Shown in pieces: positions 44,102 through 59,100 of a stretch of 64,000 nucleotides of DNA. Position 1 is the stretch's first letter, and each line of letters opens with the position of its first letter. Source of the DNA: Patiria pectinifera. Its lineage: Eukaryota; Echinodermata; Asteroidea; Valvatida; Asterinidae. The stretch is from NCBI GenBank assembly GCA_029964075.1, contig CM057142.1, forward strand, positions 5,285,770-5,349,769. Direction: 5' to 3'. A program made the position numbers and the translations under genes. A model generated the notes under the pieces. That model searched no databases. It saw only the letters and a list, made by a program, of their open reading frames with translations, and was not told the origin of the DNA.

Positions 44102-47100
44102 ATGGAGTCGAGTCTTAGGATTTTGTGTCTAGTTTCGTTTTTGACAGTTTTCGTGAAGTTTTGTTCTTGCGATAGCCCCGAGCATGGAATTTTTAATGTC
44201 ACTTTGAATGAGGTAGTGTTTTAAAGTAACTAATTTTGTTTTCCAAAATTGAGTGCATTTTTGTATCAAACTTCACATTTTGTAGAACTTGTCCAATTTC
44301 CGGACAATTTTTTCGGGGGCGGGGTGGAGTGGGGGGGGGATTTTGGAAAGAATGTTGCATCCTGATGCCACTTTTTTCATTATATATGTAATGAAGGTCA
44401 ATGAAGGTCAGTCATTGCAAAAATGTTGAAAAGACCTGAATCTTGGACTGACATCAGGACATGACCTGATGACTGAGAAACAATTTCATTTTCATTTTTT
44501 TTTTTAGAAAATAGGCACTCGACTCTCTATTACTTTAGCAGACTAGTGTCTAACCCCATAATTGTGGCCAATTTACTAGACTACCTCCATAAATAAGGGC
44601 CACACTTAGAACGTGTACCCGAAAATGTAGAACTAGAACTGAGAATTAGAATTTTGTCATATTTTGATTTTCACATTAATTTAGACATGTTAGACCATGG
44701 AGGAAGGAATTAATTCTTCCTCCATGGTTAGACTTTCATGACTTTGTAGTTTATTTACGCTTAGGTTAGAAGCACACTCACCCTCTTTATGGCGATGGAA
44801 AAGAAGTCCCGCCTTTCTCAGATGTCTCTTGTTCGTCATGTTCGTGTTATTTCCAGGCTCATTTGCACACGTTTGCGTATCATCTAAATTCCAATATCGA
44901 AAAAGATCACGCGTGTGCTGGATCGTTTCTGCTTTCAGTTACGTAGACTTGAATTAAGGCGCTCGTGGTAACCTGGACACGAGTGCAGAGGCGGCGCACT
45001 GAGCCAACGAGCTCCGCCACTTGCGTGGTCTTGTTTCGTGTCTTGGTACATGTACAAAGTCTAAATGTAAAAATCAAAATTTTACCAAGTTCTACATGTT
45101 CCAAGTGTGGCCCTTATTTACGGAGGTAGTCCATAGACTTTGTACACGGCCAACGAAGTGGTGTCTGGATATTACATTCTTCCCAGGATTTTTTTTTTTT
45201 TGCAGTAGGCATTGTCAACAACAATGTTACTAGCTCGTAACCGGACGAAAAGTTGTCACGTAAAAAAATTCTGGGTCCCAAAAAACAGTCACTGCGCATG
45301 TTTAGTGCCATGCTGGTGCAATACTGAAAACAATCGGGGGACCGGTTCATAGTCAGATATCCACTGCCTTAAGAAATGGCTTTTGAATGGTCACACATCA
45401 TGCTGGTTTACACCCTGGGAGACAGTATAAAAAGTTTTCAACATTCGCAGCACTTGGAAGTATGAAACTAGAGTTCACTGCCTTTTGAAAGTATCGGATG
45501 TACTCTATGATCTCTCAGTTTTGCCACTCCGGATTGATTAGTCTTACCTCCAGAAATTAAGGCATCTTTGTGGATCCCATCCGGTTCGTAAGTGTGACGT
45601 CATCTCAACTTACTGTACATGGTGTAGCATGGCACCAATGGAACCGGAAGTTAACGCAACTTGAGTGTTTATCCAATGGGCGCTCGTAATCAGTGGTGCG
45701 TGCGCGTGTATGACGAAGTCACTTACGAACCGGATAGATGCATAAGTACAATGGTTGAGCATGGCATTGGCAGCCATGTCGAACGTGAGAACTTGATGAC
45801 CCCAAAGCTGTGACGTGTTATGAAATTAATCTTGTTGCTCCGGCTTCATGAGTTGTGGTACGATGGCTGTTTCTTGTGAAAAATCAATCTGGTGTTGAGT
45901 CCCATTTTGAGATGGAGTGTTTCGGCTTAAAACAAAATTTGAACTATTTTTTTTTTAAAACACGTGATCGAGAGACGTATGAATAATTAAAATTATGATG
46001 AGGGTCCATAAAATGTACATGTAAAAAATACCAAAGAATACCTAACGATCAGAATATACCTAAATGAGCGACCACATGGCAATGTAGAAAAAGTGTTGTA
46101 CATTGTTGTGACAATTGTCCACCTTTTTTGGTACGCACAGACCGATCGACAACATTTCCTAGTCTTATACTCTCCATGTATAAGAGGCTTCCAGCAATTG
46201 CTAGTTTGGGGAACAAGACAAGTATCTTCGTACCTGACGGCTGTTTGCAGTATGTTGATAATCTCAACATAGTTGAATCTGTCCATTTTGGGTTCAAACC
46301 TGAAGGCAGGGCTGAGGTCTAGGGTTCGGGTAGACATATTCTGGTGCTGCATAGGCCCTTTAACACGATTTCAACATCAACTGTTCTTTATGTTTGTTCT
46401 TGTTTCAGAATGATCGTTTCAGTGGCGTTTCCAAAAACCTGGCTGAAAAAACTGAAATAGCCATAACAGGTATTTATGCCGAGATAATGATAATAATACT
46501 AATATAGAATATGAGTTGATAACTGTGGCGTGTGATTGGTCGCTGACATGTTTGTGTTTTCTTTTTTCTTCCAGTTGACTGTAACGGGAAAGGGAAGTTT
46601 GCAATAGAATGGGTTGTGCGCTACACGGAGTGCAATGGGCTGACTCTGGTAAGGATGGGAATCTACATTTATCAAACGTTTAGCAAAACTTTCCCAAAAA
46701 CATTTAGTCATCGCTTCAGAAAGGGTGCCGCCTGTTCCAGTATGTGTGCGGAAGCTGTGGTCACGTGTGTTTGTATATACACATGTACAACCCTAACGTC
46801 CTAGCCATTACTTTGGGATGAAGAACTGAATACTACAGAATACTACAAAAATTATGTATGCAGGCACCACGTACCCCAAAAATACTATGAGTTTTATGCC
46901 CGCTTATATGCTGAAGTACTGCATATTCAGTTTATTACTACTTGTAGTAGTATTTTGTAGCTTTAGGTGAGGTAAGTGTTAACCACCATTTGTTTTCCAA
47001 CTGTTGAATCCAACAGGATCCAACTATGTCACATACCCAATGGAGCCTGTTGGATTGGGCAGTAAACCTCTTGTGTACATTCCTGATTGCCCTATGCTGG

Positions 47101-50100
47101 ATTCAGCAGGCAACTGAACCGCATTATAACGCCAAGTTGGACTCTGTTGGATCCAGCAGACAACTGAAAATAAGGCACAGTGGATTGAGCAGGAAACTCC
47201 CGTTGGACTCTGTTGGATTTAGCAGGGTAGTCCTGAGGAACTACTAGGGCGTTGTGTTCAGCGGTATCAATCCATGATGAGTTCATTGCAATAAACAAAA
47301 CTAGAGGCAATGTGCACTTGGCATCTTTTAATATAGCCATCTATATGGGTGCAACTCTATCTTCTCCTTCAGGTTTTTACTTCTTGCCAACTGACCGGCC
47401 CTACTTCAGAGGCCAAACAAATATGAGAACCATAGAACTAAAAAGGGACGCCTTTATGGATAAAAATACCTTAAAAGCTTCTGATCAAAGTAAATCGTTC
47501 TGCTGACGCAGGCATTTTGATGTCGGTTTTTCTTACTTAACTTGACAGGATAATACAACTGATTACATCAGTAGGCTCTTTGAGGGTGGTGGAGATTTAG
47601 GGACGATGTTTGAGGTCGAGGACTATATTGCTGTACAGAGGAACAAAGGATCTAACCAACTGAACTGTGAAACTCCGCATTTACTCCTGCAGGTGGGTAC
47701 TATTGTTGGACAAAAAACACCATTCTGTTAAGGGATAGTGAGAACTTAAGGTATTAAGCTGTCCCCTATACCACTTTGCATCCACTTTTCCTTCGGTTTC
47801 AGTGCAAAAAATTTATTTCAGAATGGCCACAAAAAAATTGTTTCAGAGTGGAACATTATGGTCCAGTGTTTATGGAGTTTGACTCATGTGCAGTGATATT
47901 GTATGAGGAGTCTAGGGCCCAATTAGGATCACGGTGTTTGTGTTCATAGGCAAGACATTAACCTACAATAGGTTGATCCAAAACCTCCTGTTTCAACACT
48001 CACAGAGAGTCAAAATGTCTATCCAACAGTCTGTCTTTTAAACAGGCTAGTCACCAACAGGCATATCATATTTGAAGCAAGCACTCTGACTAGTCGAATT
48101 CAGTCAACAGACAAAAGCAGGCAACTGGTAGGCATGGCTGTCGTATCACTCACCCACAGTCAAAGCATAGAGTATGGATAGCACTTCACATTTTCAAAGC
48201 TAATCTTAAAACCCATCTGTTCACTGCAAATGATATGTAATGTTAGTGTTTTCCTCTGTTTTGTTCAGTGCATTGGGACCCCGTGTAACATGCGCTTTAT
48301 AAGAATGGTTTATTATTATTATTATTATCTCTGCCAAATGTGTTTGTGTGGTTAAGCTCAGGGCAAGCGGGCAGATTTCAGTCACGCTTCACTGCTCTCC
48401 ACAAGTGCTGTTTTTTTAAAGAGGTTGTGGAATGCTCGAAGACATTTCCGTCATTTTTCGGGTATATGTAGCCTAAGGTGTGATGAAATAAAAACGACTA
48501 TTTTGTCTGTCATGAAATGAGTACAAAAGGTACTTTTGAGAGCTGTTTTTCAGGTCCTGTTTCGACCCGAACGTGCAATTTGTGTAAAGTCATCGTTGGG
48601 GGCAGCAAACAAAACATAGTAAATTGTGACGTAATAAACAGGACTCCCGATGCAGCGTAGAATAAACGAGTCCTGTTTATTGCGTCACGATTTTTCTCAT
48701 TTTACGAAGAACCCGACAATTGTTGATTTCAATTATGCGCTCGCCGACCAACAAATTACTGAATGAATTTCAGTTTTATAAACATATAAACGCACATTAC
48801 AAAAGAATGGGACTTTGTCATTATGATGTATATGGGTCTACTCTACAATAAAAAAAAAAATATAAAAAACAAAACGACTTTCAGCATTCCACAACCTCTT
48901 TAATTTGCAGTGACTCTCTGTGCGAAAAAGTTACTTTAACACGTCATATACCTTTACCTGTAACGGACTTCAAGTGATTTGAAGGGTTTTATATTGCAGC
49001 CTCTGAATATTGACTTCCTACTAGGAGGGTCAAGTTACCAAGTGCAGGAATTTCAAACAAAGTCAGTTGTACAAATTTGATGCGATCAAGCTTAATGAGT
49101 CGTTTGTCGACCCTGGTCAATTTTTTTTCCCCACAGATTTGAAAAGAGAACAATCTCAGCATTACTGCTGTGAAAACAGCATGCTGGTACCATCTTTAGT
49201 TCAAAAATTGTGGAAGTCGGAACACCAAGAAGTGTGGTGATGTGATGAAGTGGTCCTATTTTGGTCTGAATCTCCAAATGAAAATTCCCGACAAACGATT
49301 CATTTAGCCTGATCGCTTCACTAATATTGAAAATACTCTTTCTGCTGATTTGTCTTGCGTAACAACCTTTTCATTTAATTTGATGTAATTCCAAACAGGA
49401 TGAATGGGGCCCTGACAGCTACACTTGCTACACCACATATCATAACCAACACTGTCAGTATCGTGGGGTATTGACACCAACAACGGAAACACCAGCAACA
49501 GCATCAGCAGCACCAGCAGCACCATCAGCAGCACCAGCAGCACCAACAGCCGCCAAACAAAAGGCTCCAGGGGTGAGCATTTGCAGTCGTAGTGGCTTCA
49601 GTGTGGATGTTCCATTTTTCCAAATCCTGCCTTTAAGAAATTGTAGTTATTACAAATTAATTACTCATTCTTCTGAGTCTCGCTCCTAAATGTTTACTTG
49701 TGTTTCTTGAATTTGCAAATGGTTTAACCAGATACGTGCACTTTGAGACCATATTTAAAGCAGGTATATACGTCCTTTTTCAAAATCTTTGTTTTCTTGT
49801 CTGAACAAATGTTAAAAGGAAGATAATATCCCATAACAAATAAGTTTGTTTGTTTGCATTTGCAGGCATTTATACAGTTTTAAAAAGAGGTTTTAAATGA
49901 CCATCACGTCTTCAGAAAGGAAAGAGTTTTGAGGACAATGCTACAAACATTCATACCTAGTGACGTATCAGCTCGTGCATGTATGGTTATTTTGGAATCG
50001 CTTTTTGTATTCGCGTGATCCGATCCTAGCTACGCAATGATGATCACATAGCAGCGCAGTAACCCCAAGGACAATTTTCATTAATTGAGTGTCAAACGTG

Positions 50101-53100
50101 CGCCAGACTTGAAGTGGAAAGTCACTAGAAAGTCACGGTCAGAAATGCACCTTTGGCAAAAATATTGCTAAAAGTTTGCAAGGGGGTAAGTTTTTCAGCA
50201 AAATTGCCTTGGAAGATTATGCATCCGTAGCATTTTTAATAGCTTCTGTGTATATTGGTACAAAATCCTTTGATTGTGGAAATGTATGGTTTCGAAATAG
50301 GACAAAGGGAAGTCCAGCAGCGAGGTCAAGCGAAGAGATACAGATGGCCAAAAGGAGCGTCGAGATGCAGACAAGAACCCAAAGACAGTGACACCTACCC
50401 CTAAACCCACCGAGGCCCCTAAGCCTGCAGCTCCTACCAATAAAACCAATGCAGCTGTACAGGTAAGTCAAACGGCTATGAAGCAGCAAACTCTATGGTT
50501 GACTGAAAGTTACATCAAAGGTTTTCAATACCCTGATCATCCTAGATCTATCGAAATCCCACAGAAGCCACTTTCCCTTTTATATTGTTTTTATGCCCCG
50601 CGGCGAAGCCGAAGGGGCATACTGTTTCCGCCTTGTCCTTCCGTGGGTGGGTGGGTGTGTTAGTGGGTGGGTGTGTGGGTGCGTGCGTGCGTGTGTGTGT
50701 GTGTCCGGACAAATCTTGTCAGCGCGATAACTTGAGAAATACTTAACATATGAACTTCAAATTTGGTTTGTGTATTGTTCTTGGTAATCCTAAGAACCCT
50801 TTTGCATTTGGGGCCGAAAGGTCAAGGGTCAAGGTCACAGTGACTAAAACAAAAGAAATTTTGTCAGCGCGATAACTTAAGAAATACTTTACATATGAAA
50901 TTCAAATTTGGTTTGTGTATTGTTCTTGGTAATCCTAAGAAGCCTATTGCATTTGGGGCCGAAAGGTCAAGGGTCAAGGTCACAGTGGCTGAAACAATAG
51001 AAATTTTGTCAGCGCTATAACTTGAGAAATACTTTGCATATGAACTTCAAATTTGGTTTGTGTATTGTTCTTGGTAATCCTAAGAAGCCTATTGCATTTG
51101 GGGCCGAAAGGTCAAGGGTCAAGGTCACAGTGGCTGAAACAATAGAAATTTTGTCAGCGCGATAACGTGAGAAATACTTTACATGTGAACTTCAAATTTG
51201 GTTTGTGGATTGTCCTTGGCAATCCTAAGAAGCCTATTGCATTTGGGGCCAAAAGGTCAAGGGTCAAGGTCACAGTGGCTAAAACAAAAGGAATTTTGTC
51301 AGCGCGATAACTTGAGAAATACTTAACATGTGAACTTTGGTTTGTGGATCATTCTTGGTAATCCAAATAGGCCTATTGCATTGGGGGTCGAAAGGTCAAA
51401 GGTCAAGGTCACAGTGGCTAAAACAATAGAAATCTTGTATTTATTCTGAGAGCAAAGGGATTAGGGATTAATTCATATAAAACCTACAGAAGACACTAAT
51501 GCTGTCAATGAACGTTCCATGTGACCAAGGTACATAAGTTGATGTTAAAAGAGTGGTGTTATGTCGTGGGAACAGTCACGGTTGCGGGGCATTTGTGTTT
51601 GTAAACACACCTGACTTGTTTTGCACTGCGGTAAATAAAAAAAAATTGTTAAGGTCATAAAACAAAAATGGCTTGGGATTTCAGGTTAACGGTTTTGCAG
51701 AACTGTGACCAGTTTGTAATGTGTACACAATTGCTTGAGTCACAAAAGAGGCTGAAAGTTGATAGAGCTTGAAAGTTGACGAAAGAAAAAGAAATGGTGA
51801 CCAGAGGAAGGCATTAACCATAAACTTCCCTACTCAATCAAAAGTCCATCCTCCGGTTTGGGGGGATTTTGGCTGACAAGCCATGAGTACCAAATCCATC
51901 AAAATCTACCTATAGCATTTGTGGTGGATTTTGGGGGATTTGGGCCTGAAGCTTTATGTGTGAAGCAGAGTCAGTAATGGATTTTGGCAGACTTGGTACA
52001 GTTCTTAGTTAACCCAGAGTTCGGGTTGATGATTCAAACGACACACGATTCAATGCAATTTTTTTGTTCTTTTCTATATACGTTGTTAAAAACTCAGCAT
52101 TGTTATATTAGGTCAGCTGTATAATAAGTTTCATTGTTGCCTAGTTTGCTATTATTTACCCTCAAAATTTGGATGGTTAAGGGAAGATATCCAGTATCAT
52201 GTACTCTTATGCATAGCTGAGCATAAACAAGGTACGGCTTAAGACCTTGACACAATGCATCGTCCAAAATCAGTCGACACATTTTTGCCATTCAGAGTCG
52301 GCCATATTGAATTGAAAGTGAGGTAAAATCTTAATTTTTGGAACTTGCGAAGAGAAATGAAGCAAGTTAATGTATAATACATTTTAGTCTGGTTCAATGA
52401 ACAATTAAACATTTGTAATTAAACATTCCCTAATGTTTAAAGCCGTATTTTAAACAAAAATAACAGTAAAATGAGGCTGCATTGTACCTGCATAAATAGT
52501 CTGGCGCCATCCCATTCAACAGTGAACAATTAATGAAATGCATTCAGGGAACTCGACAAAAATGGCTAACTCGTGAATAAGGCCCATAGCCGCCTGGTTG
52601 ATATTGGAGGTTTAAGGAAGGTTAGGGTTAATATTTGGCTGCTGATTGTAAAACACTCAATCGAAGACAGGACTCAACCGCTTTCACGTTGTTCTGCTTT
52701 TCTGTCTCATTGCACAGGAACCGCTGAAAGGAAGAGTGACCAAGACCAACGAGCGGGCTGGCCGTTACTGGGTCCTGGTACACCTTAAGCCCCTCGGAAC
52801 CCTCGATCCAACGTTCAAGGTCACCCGTGAGTATTTGTGTTGCTTGTCTGAAGGCGAGCACCCGATTTCACGAAACACATTGTAACATACGATGCATCGC
52901 AGCGCTGCTACGTGTTGTATCCCTATAAAGCGTCGCAGCTGCAATGCGTTCTGCGATCCATTTCACAAAACATGCGTACGTCGTCGTCTTCTTCCAATTG
53001 AGTGCTTACTTCACAATTGAAGACTGCAGCACTTCTACGACGTGCTATACAGTCCACCGAGAGCTTGTTTTCCTTCAAAATTGCAACGAACGGTCGCCAT

Positions 53101-56100
53101 TTTGTTTTATGTTTTAACAAATTCCGAGCTGAGATCCAACGACTCTTTGTTGAATATCAGACGACTATTTACTGTTGGCTGACTAAAGACACAAAACAGT
53201 CACCGAGTTGTGCTATAAATACACATACGACGCGTCGCACTTACGGCGTGTTTAGTGAAATGGATTGCAGGACGCGTCGCAGCTTCGAGGCATCGTAGAG
53301 ATACGACGCGTCGCAGCGCTACGATCCACCGTAAGTTACGAAGAGTTTGATGAAATCGGGTGCTGGTCATACATGTACTTCACGCAGATTTCAGTGCGAA
53401 GTGAATTACGTCAACATGAAACTTTGATTGTTGACATCGTGACATTGGCTTTGTTTTCGCTTTCACTTTCAATAGAACCAACCATTATTGATGTAGCCTG
53501 TGTTCGTGGCTTTTATGGACGGAACCATGGAGCCAGAACAAAAAATATCTGCATTTTGTTGGTTGCTTTTGTCACATGATATCAATGTAATTAGGATTTG
53601 TGAAGGACTGTCATCAGCAAGTGGAGTGGCAATGTCTTAGAAGTAAATCTGGGAATACAGGGTAAAAACGAAACCCAAATGTTGCGACCATTGCTTAAGT
53701 GAAGTTCTGCATGTAGCACTTTCAAAATCTAGGATATGAAAGCCCAATTCATAAGCTTTCTTTTAGTACAAGAATCATTCAGATCACTTATGTGCTTTTC
53801 AAATTACGGAATTTTAAACACAACCACTGTTTTAAAGTTCTGTCCACAGATCACAAAAAAAAGGTGTGCGTTCTTTCAGCAAAATGAAAACATTCCACAC
53901 ACACCCACTTACCTTCTTCCCTGGACAGAACTTTAAAACGGTGGTTGTGTTTAGAATTCTGTAACTTGAAAAGTACATGAGTGATTTGAATGATTCTTGT
54001 ACTAAAAGAAAGCTTATGGATTGGGCTTTCGTATCCTAGATTTTAGAAGTGCTACATTCAGAACTTCACTAAAACAATAGTTTTGACATTTGGGTTTCGC
54101 TTTTTTTACTCGCCCTGTATGTCCGACCTTCATGGTTTGATATCAGTATTAATGTATATGTAAATGAGATAGAGCTTCCATGGACACTGTGACATTGAAA
54201 CGTACTTTGAGCAAAACAAATGATTGATCAGTTAGTTTTTCCAAAGAGAGCATGAAAACATACATTCAGCTTATTAATTATGCAGTGTCAATTGGACATT
54301 CCATTGGAATGTTCTATTTTCAAATAAAGTCGTAATAAAGAAGCTAACAATTATTTCATTTCTTTTGTGGGTTTTTTTTTTTTTGGTAGTCACCATCACA
54401 ATGAAATCTCCCAGTGGCTTCTTGTCTGCCTACCAGGCTCCGCTGCTTGTTGTAAGTGTTGAAAATATATGTATTTTTTAACCCTAACTCCCTAGGCCTT
54501 TTTGCTAGGATGCAGCCTCAATCCTGCAAAATCCTCCAATAGGCCTCATGCAAAAATAGCATATAGCCTCAATCCTGCAAATTCCTCCGTTATTTCTTGA
54601 ATATGGTCCATGGAGGGGTGACCACTGCCTGAATCCTGCAAAATCCTCCGGCTATGTCCGTCAATACGCTGAGGCAGAGGCAGTGACATCCTGGAGCAGT
54701 GCGGAGGATGTCAAGTATAATCAAGGACTAAATTTATGCACGGCTGAGCATAAACAACACAAGGTCTGGCCCAAGACCTTGACACAGTGCGTACTCCAAA
54801 ATCAGCAATGCACTTTTGCCATGTAACCTCAATCCTGCAAATTCCTCCAATTTGCAAAAAGGATTTTGGAGGATTCAGGGCGGTTAGGGTTAAAGAAATA
54901 TATATATATATATATTTTTAGCTGCGGGATAGCATCTAAACAAATCATTTGTGTCTCTCCATTATTCCGATAGTGACATTGTCTATCGGTCCTACATGTA
55001 TATACTTTGACTGATTTCAACTAATTTTGTCAAAAGTATCAGTAGCCCAGCCCCAACATGTCACATGACCAAACTGGGGTCAAAGGTCAGCATGGGGTCA
55101 CTAGGGTCAAAAACCTGATTTTGTACTCATAACACTACTCCTTCCAGAAATAACATGACGCAATCACGTGACTCATGCATGAACACAAAATCATTGGCCT
55201 GCAGCTTCCGATATAATTTCCATCGATATTGTTTAATGGAGTCATAAAATCGTGCAGATATCTTTATGTTTCTCTTTCCGGGCATTCGGGCACATTTGAG
55301 CATTTTAGCCCTTCACCATTTTTTAAAAAATCATTTAATCTATCGGCTATCAGAAACTGTACCTTAAGTAGGGTCCGACTTTAGCGGTAGCCCACTAGCC
55401 AAATGCTAGTCAAAACAGCAGCAGGCTGCTTAAGTAGCCAGGCTGGCGAGTTACAAATTATTGGTCCTTGGCAAACTTGAAAGGACAGGAAGAAACAAAC
55501 CATTAAATTCAGAAAGCAAACCTGTATCAATTTGTGTCTAATTTTATTTAATGTTTAGGGTTTAATTTTTAGAACTGTTGATTAAAAACACTGAAAAGAT
55601 TGCCTCAGGATACATGTTTTACATGTATGCGCATTGTTGTTTATGAGACACGCTATAAAAGAAAAACATATGGGCTAGTGAAAATGCCCGCAGGCTAGTT
55701 AAAGAGTCTTTTCAGTAGCCAGGCTGGCTTGTTAAAAAAAAAAGAGTTAAGGTCGAATCCTGCCTTAAGCCATTGAAGCTTCTTTGGTAAAAAAAATTTA
55801 AATTTAAAATATTATTTTGTACTTTAATGTCAATATATAATTCTGTATGATAAATAAGTTGAGCCTATAAGACGTTAATTGTACAATCTGAGATTCCCTC
55901 GTAATATTGTTTGACAGTTCTACGGTGTGATGTGCGGCGCCTATTCCGTCCTGACATTCATCTGGCTGATCTTGTTGGCCATGCAGTGGCGGGATCTGTT
56001 GCGGATTCAGTTCTGGATCGGTGGGGTCATGCTGCTGGGTAAGTGTCCCGAAAAAACCCTCTTAGAGGCCATTTGTCACTGTGGTCCTTATGGTCAAGTT

Positions 56101-59100
56101 TTAAGGATGTTCAGTCCAAGATTGAAGTGTGGTCAATCATGAAACAGCAGAGCTTTCGTCAGATTGACGAGATTTATTGAATGTCTTGAAGGTTACACGG
56201 AGAATGATACCTTGGTTTCTTCAGCAAAAAAATTTAAAGGGAGGGTAGACCATTTGTCTTTTGTGCATTTTTTTCGTTTGAAGCAACAAAAATACTCAGA
56301 ATCTAAAGACGGGTGCTTAACATGTAACCTGATGAAGTTTTATCTCTGTGAATGTTGTATATTCTAAGATCTTGATTTCAATTTAAAAGTAGCTGAATTA
56401 TGTTTAGAATTGCGCATGAAATCAGCGTCTGGTATACGTTCTCATTCAGCCGATTGCAGCTACACGATGTCACGCACTGAACTGAAGAATAAAAGCAACC
56501 GCGCTCGCGTGTGCGTCTCGTCAACACTTGCGCGCAACCCACTTACAGATTCGCCAAATTACAATCCAACTACTTACGGAAATTTCCAAACATGTGTCAC
56601 TAGACACATCTTTGGAAATGACCTCCTTTTAGTGTTTCCTTCAAAATGACAGCATGCCAGAAAGAATAATTTCACAGGGACTTAAACGCCATTGAACCAA
56701 AAAATTTCTTTAGACCAAGTAAGATTTTCAACAATAATTTTGTTAGTTACTTTTTGGATAGCTGCAAATGATCTACTCTACCTTTAAGGGAGTATTTCCA
56801 TAGTCCAACCAGCGGGAAAGTTCCAAGCAGGAGTTTGGGGTGACTTATACCTGTTTCAAATTCAGACTGACGTTCCAGAGTGGCACTGAACCAAATTATT
56901 CTGAAGATTACGTGCACACGCCGTCAAAATATCAACCGTTGCAGTTGTTTTTATTGCTTTTACTAGTTTTAGAGCATTTTGAGTTTTAGATGTCACTCAA
57001 ATTTCATTGAGTTTGCCTGCCTGAAAGTGCTCTTTGTGGGTGCGACACAAAAATGCCACTTTGACAAAAAGCCGATTAGGAAAACGTTTTTCATGGATGC
57101 AACAGTTCTTGCTGCTCAACGCGTGATTTATTTTTCTTTTTTTTCCAATCTGTCTAGGCCTACTTGAGAAGGCAGTGTTTTATGCCGAGTATGAGAACAT
57201 CAACAATTATGGCATGTCTGTTCCTGGGGCTATCATCATGGCCGAGCTCATCTCATGTTTCAAGCGCGCATTGGCCAGAATGCTGGTTGTTATCGTCTGC
57301 CTGGGCTATGGGATCACAAGGTCAATCTCTTTTTTGTCTTCTTCTTTTTTCAGAAGATAATACTTTTCCTTAAAAGTGATTAACAAAAGCTGATTCTGAA
57401 TCTCCTCAAGAGTGCGTGCTGAATTTTAACCGTAACTCCCTAGGCCTTTTTGCTAGGATGTAGCCTCAGTCCTGCAAACTCCTCCAGTTGGCCTCATAGA
57501 AAAATAGCATACAGCCTCAATCCTGCAAATTCCTCCATTATTTCTTGAATGTGTTCCGTGGCGGGGTGACCACTGCCTGAATCCTGCAGAATCCTGCGGG
57601 AGTGACTGTCAGTATGTTGAGGTTTGGCCAGTGACATCCTGGAGCAGTACGGAGGGTTTTAAGCATAATCCAGGCCTATATTTATGCGTGGTTGAGCAAA
57701 AACCGCACAAGGTTTGGCCCAACACCTTGACAAAGTGCATCCTACGATATCAGTATCGCACTTTTGCCATGTAACCTCGATCCTCCAAATTCCTCCACTT
57801 CGGCAAAGAGGATTTTGAAGGATTCAGGGTGGTTAGGGTTAAAAGTGGTTAACAACAACTGATTCTGAATCTCCTCAAGAGTGCGTGCTGAGTTTTAAGA
57901 CTTGAGGCCTTGCATGATGTAATGGTACAGACTGATCCAGGCACGCTATCATTCCATCTCGTTTGCGCTTTTCGATGAGGAAAGCATTGAGCTAGCTATT
58001 GTTCATATAATCCGTCACAGAGCAGTTGTGCTTTGAACAATATCGTGCACAATGGTTTCTCCATTGAAGGAGCCTGGTGAGTAGACGGCGAACGCGTGCC
58101 CAGATTTGTCTTTGCAGAAGCACCTTGTAGCAATAAGTCGTATGTCCAAGCTGTTACAAGGGTTCCCAAATTGAACCGAGGTCTCGTTAGTGTTTTCACC
58201 TGTGATGTAGTCGTCATGAGGAAAGTGCTGGAAATTAATGTGAAAAGTCAATTGCCAATAACAATGGGGGGAAAAACGAGAGAGAGAACAAAAAAGATGT
58301 CCCTTCTTTATTACATGGTGTCCATTTTCTGTGTATAAGCTTCTTTTTATTTTTTTGCTTCTCTTGTTCTGATCAGACCTCGTCTTGGTAAGGATCTGCA
58401 CTGGGTGTTGGGGGTCGGGATGCTGTACTTCATCATGAGCTCAGTGGAAGCCTGCCTCAGGGTCAAAGGAGTAAGGATATTCAAACATTTAAACGAAAAA
58501 AACTTCTTAATCGTTTACAAATTTCCAGTAATGTTTAAACAAAACCCGCATTATGAGAGTGGCATTATACTTATTCGATCTGCCCTTGAATTTACACATG
58601 CTTTTTCCAACGACTCAAGGATTCCCTGAAACCAATATAATTTGTATAGCATTGGAAGCACCACAGTACTTGATCACAATCAGGGCAGCTAAGTTTATAC
58701 GTTTTCAATGACTGCCAGCTGTCTATTGTGTCAGTTATATACAATATATACAATTTATTGTTTTATGTTTCTTCAACATGCAGCTAGCGCAAGATCAACG
58801 CTCATTGTGCTGTAAAGAATGAATTGATGATATTTTTTTTAAACACGCCCGAGTGCAAACATCCTGGGTCAGACGTGTGTCTTTGTGAAGTGGCTAAACG
58901 TTTAAACGTTGCTTAATTGTTTTGCTAATCGTTTACAAAATTAAACGCAAAGTCTATCCATAGTACAATACTGTCAGGACGGACTTAATACACGAAAAGA
59001 AGACGGCATGGCGTACGACGGACTGTTTGCGCGTGCTATCGTACGGATGGGGTTTGTGGGGTACTCACACTTCGTTACACTTTCCCTTGCTAGGGTAACT

